Source: a bacterium (GTDB lineage Bacteria > Oederibacteriota > PGYV01 > DSBP01). Taken from it: a stretch of DNA of 6,582 nucleotides. Positions 5,589 through 6,582 of this stretch are shown here, one piece after another (position 1 is the stretch's first letter; every line of letters begins with the position of its first letter). Below the pieces are notes generated by a model that saw only the letters and a program-made list of their open reading frames with translations, was not told where the DNA came from and ran no database searches. A program made the translations under genes and the position numbers. The stretch covers positions 1 to 6,582 of the forward strand of contig DSBP01000052.1 in NCBI GenBank assembly GCA_011049465.1. Reading direction: 5' to 3'.

Positions 5589-6164
5589 CTAACGCGCCAG
5601 GTTTCTGTCCCTTGCGGATTTCCAGACGCGGACCTTCAAATCTTCCTCATCCCTGTTATCCCAGAAAAATGAGGTATCAACAACTTCGAGGTCATGAATA
5701 TATTTTTTCTTGATATAATCAAGCACTTTTACGGTTTTAAGGTGGTTTTCCGCGCCTGAGGTAAATGCCTTTATGTACGGGTAATAAAGAAACTCGTATT
5801 TCTTAACGGTTAACTTTGTGTTCAGCCCTATTGTGTCAGTTGTGCAAAATGATATTGTGGCCAGTTTCCCGTTTTTATCAAAAGTAAACCTGGCCGGATC
5901 AATACCGCCTTCAATCTTTATTGTCATGCCTTCAAGATGCACATCGGAACTGGAAAGCGAAAGTAATTCCTCATCGTCCGGTTCAAAGGCATATTCGCCG
6001 CCGCGTTTGGATTTTCCCGAAGTCAGGGACTGAAAATTTTCAATAACAGGCTCAAAATCCCATCCGCTTATTCTGCATATATCGGAGAATTCATCCGCCA
6101 TTTTTCTGATATCTGTTTTCCTGTTGATTGTGCCGCTGTATTTCAGGTAAATCATACAACTCAC
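5589..6164 (-). CDS. Conserved-looking hypothetical protein, 191 residues
   Basis: I do not recognise a named family. The protein has no signal peptide or membrane span, so it is probably cytoplasmic. It begins with a beta-strand-like Met-Ile-Tyr-Leu-Lys-Tyr (4-9), then a helix (about 17-33) ending in Gly-Trp (34-35). A central beta-rich part follows (76-108), with a Phe-Asp-Lys-Asn-Gly-Lys turn (95-100). The C-terminal alpha-helical part contains Leu-Asp-Tyr-Ile-Lys-Lys-Lys-Tyr-Ile-His-Asp-Leu-Glu-Val (148-161) and an aromatic/acidic Phe-Phe-Trp-Asp-Asn-Arg-Asp-Glu-Glu stretch (166-174). The layout resembles uncharacterised proteins annotated as hypothetical in several phyla, recalled only loosely. 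The start is GTG (6164-6162) with AAAGGA 7 bases upstream (6172-6177). An in-frame ATG three codons later (6155-6153) is the alternative but sits 16 bases from that site. It follows the OmpA-like gene by 16 bases and ends in TAG. Confidence 0.75.
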   Translation of the reverse strand: MSCMIYLKYSGTINRKTDIRKMADEFSDICRISGWDFEPVIENFQSLTSGKSKRGGEYAFEPDDEELLSLSSSDVHLEGMTIKIEGGIDPARFTFDKNGKLATISFCTTDTIGLNTKLTVKKYEFLYYPYIKAFTSGAENHLKTVKVLDYIKKKYIHDLEVVDTSFFWDNRDEEDLKVRVWKSARDRNLAR

Positions 6165-6171
6165 CGCCGCA

Positions 6172-6177
6172 TCCTTT
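6172..6177 (-). promoter_or_regulatory. Ribosome binding site favouring the GTG start at 6164
   Basis: Minus-strand AAAGGA lies in the 16-base gap after the TAA of the upstream gene, 7 bases before the GTG at 6164-6162. The spacing favours this GTG over the ATG at 6155-6153. Confidence 0.55.
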
Positions 6178-6180
6178 TTT

Positions 6181-6582
6181 TTACCCGCTTATCACAAAAA
6201 CAATCCTGTAATTTCTCGGCGCGCTCATCTCCCTGAAGGCTCTCATTTCAAAAGAATTCTTCGGCACCTTCAGCACCTGCTCAAAACGCCTCTGAATGGT
6301 CTCAACCTGGTCCTTTGCCAGCCCTTCGTCCTCAGAGTACACACGCACCTGCACGGGGAATTTATTGGTCATTTTAATATAATCCTCAATCTCGTTCATC
6401 ACCTCTTTGCCCGTATCGCTCAGCCTTTCTTTTCTTCTGCTGTCAAACAACAGCTTTGACGAGGCTTCAATAACAAGCTTGCCGTCCTTTTTATATTTTA
6501 TTGCACTCACCATCTTGGGCGTCTGCCTTCGTGAAGTACCCGGGTTCCCTGCCTTGTCCATATATGTGAGGGTATACATATA
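6181..6582 (-). CDS. Ig-like/OmpA-like envelope protein, C-terminal part (5' end outside window)
   Basis: The frame is open to the right edge (134 codons). An ATG occurs at 6579-6577, but it is almost certainly internal because the first residues (Tyr-Thr-Leu-Thr-Tyr-Met-Asp-Lys-Ala-Gly-Asn) look like the final strand of a bacterial Ig-like or FlgD-like domain. After a short linker, residues about 34-132 (numbered from that ATG) resemble an OmpA-C domain: strand Lys-Leu-Val-Ile-Glu, Leu-Leu-Phe-Asp-Ser (43-47), an Arg-Leu-Ser-Asp-Thr-Gly helix, a Val-Gln-Val-Arg-Val strand (76-80), a Gln-Arg-Arg-Phe helix and a closing Asn-Tyr-Arg-Ile-Val-Phe-Val-Ile strand. The usual Gly-His-Thr-Asp motif is replaced by Tyr-Ser-Glu-Asp and its loop is short, so peptidoglycan binding may be lost. 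It is probably secreted or outer-membrane anchored, but the signal region is not in the window. The domain assignment rests on pattern only. It ends in TAA. Confidence 0.6.
   Translation of the reverse strand, partial: YMYTLTYMDKAGNPGTSRRQTPKMVSAIKYKKDGKLVIEASSKLLFDSRRKERLSDTGKEVMNEIEDYIKMTNKFPVQVRVYSEDEGLAKDQVETIQRRFEQVLKVPKNSFEMRAFREMSAPRNYRIVFVISG

Noticed and set aside
1..6582. CRISPR array, tRNA/rRNA genes, insertion sequence or attachment sites
   Set aside because: No regularly spaced repeats, transposase-like frame, terminal inverted repeats or tRNA-like sequence was noticed; nearly all of the window is protein-coding.

Overview
The window looks like a chromosomal housekeeping region of a diderm (Gram-negative-type) bacterium. 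It carries the end of an LptF/LptG-type lipopolysaccharide export permease, an EnvC-like periplasmic protein with a signal peptide, and FtsEX, all of which imply a periplasm and outer membrane. Base composition is roughly balanced. The mix of protein types would fit an uncultured lineage of the Omnitrophota/Elusimicrobiota kind, but that is only an inference.

Layout: bases 1-350 hold the C-terminal 115 residues of an LptF/LptG permease on the + strand. Everything else is one tightly packed minus-strand gene string, read from the right edge to base 351. In transcription order it holds: the C-terminal part of an Ig-like/OmpA-like envelope protein (open at the right edge); an unrecognised 191-residue protein; ATP-type 6-phosphofructokinase (pfkA); an MBL/beta-CASP ribonuclease-type protein in two pieces; ftsE; ftsX; and an envC-like LytM-domain gene. 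The longest gene-free gap is 91 bases. The ribonuclease, ftsE, ftsX and envC genes overlap their neighbours (4, 14 and 4 bases), which suggests translational coupling. The string ends stop-to-stop against the converging lptF/G gene.

FtsE (ATPase), FtsX (membrane subunit) and the EnvC-like protein form a recognisable division module: the ABC complex acts across the membrane on a catalytically degenerate LytM protein, which in known systems activates cell-wall amidases. The phosphofructokinase and ribonuclease upstream probably share its transcript.

The most notable finding is that the MBL/beta-CASP gene is split by a single in-frame TAG codon (3482-3484 on the minus strand). There is no frameshift or loss: the 11 codons between the TAG and the next ATG continue the conserved family sequence in the same frame. 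The N-terminal piece has the whole metallo-beta-lactamase motif set, while the C-terminal piece carries the two remaining beta-CASP histidines. This is a recent nonsense mutation, a sequencing or assembly error, or a recoded/read-through amber codon. TAG also ends three other genes here, which argues against simple global reassignment.
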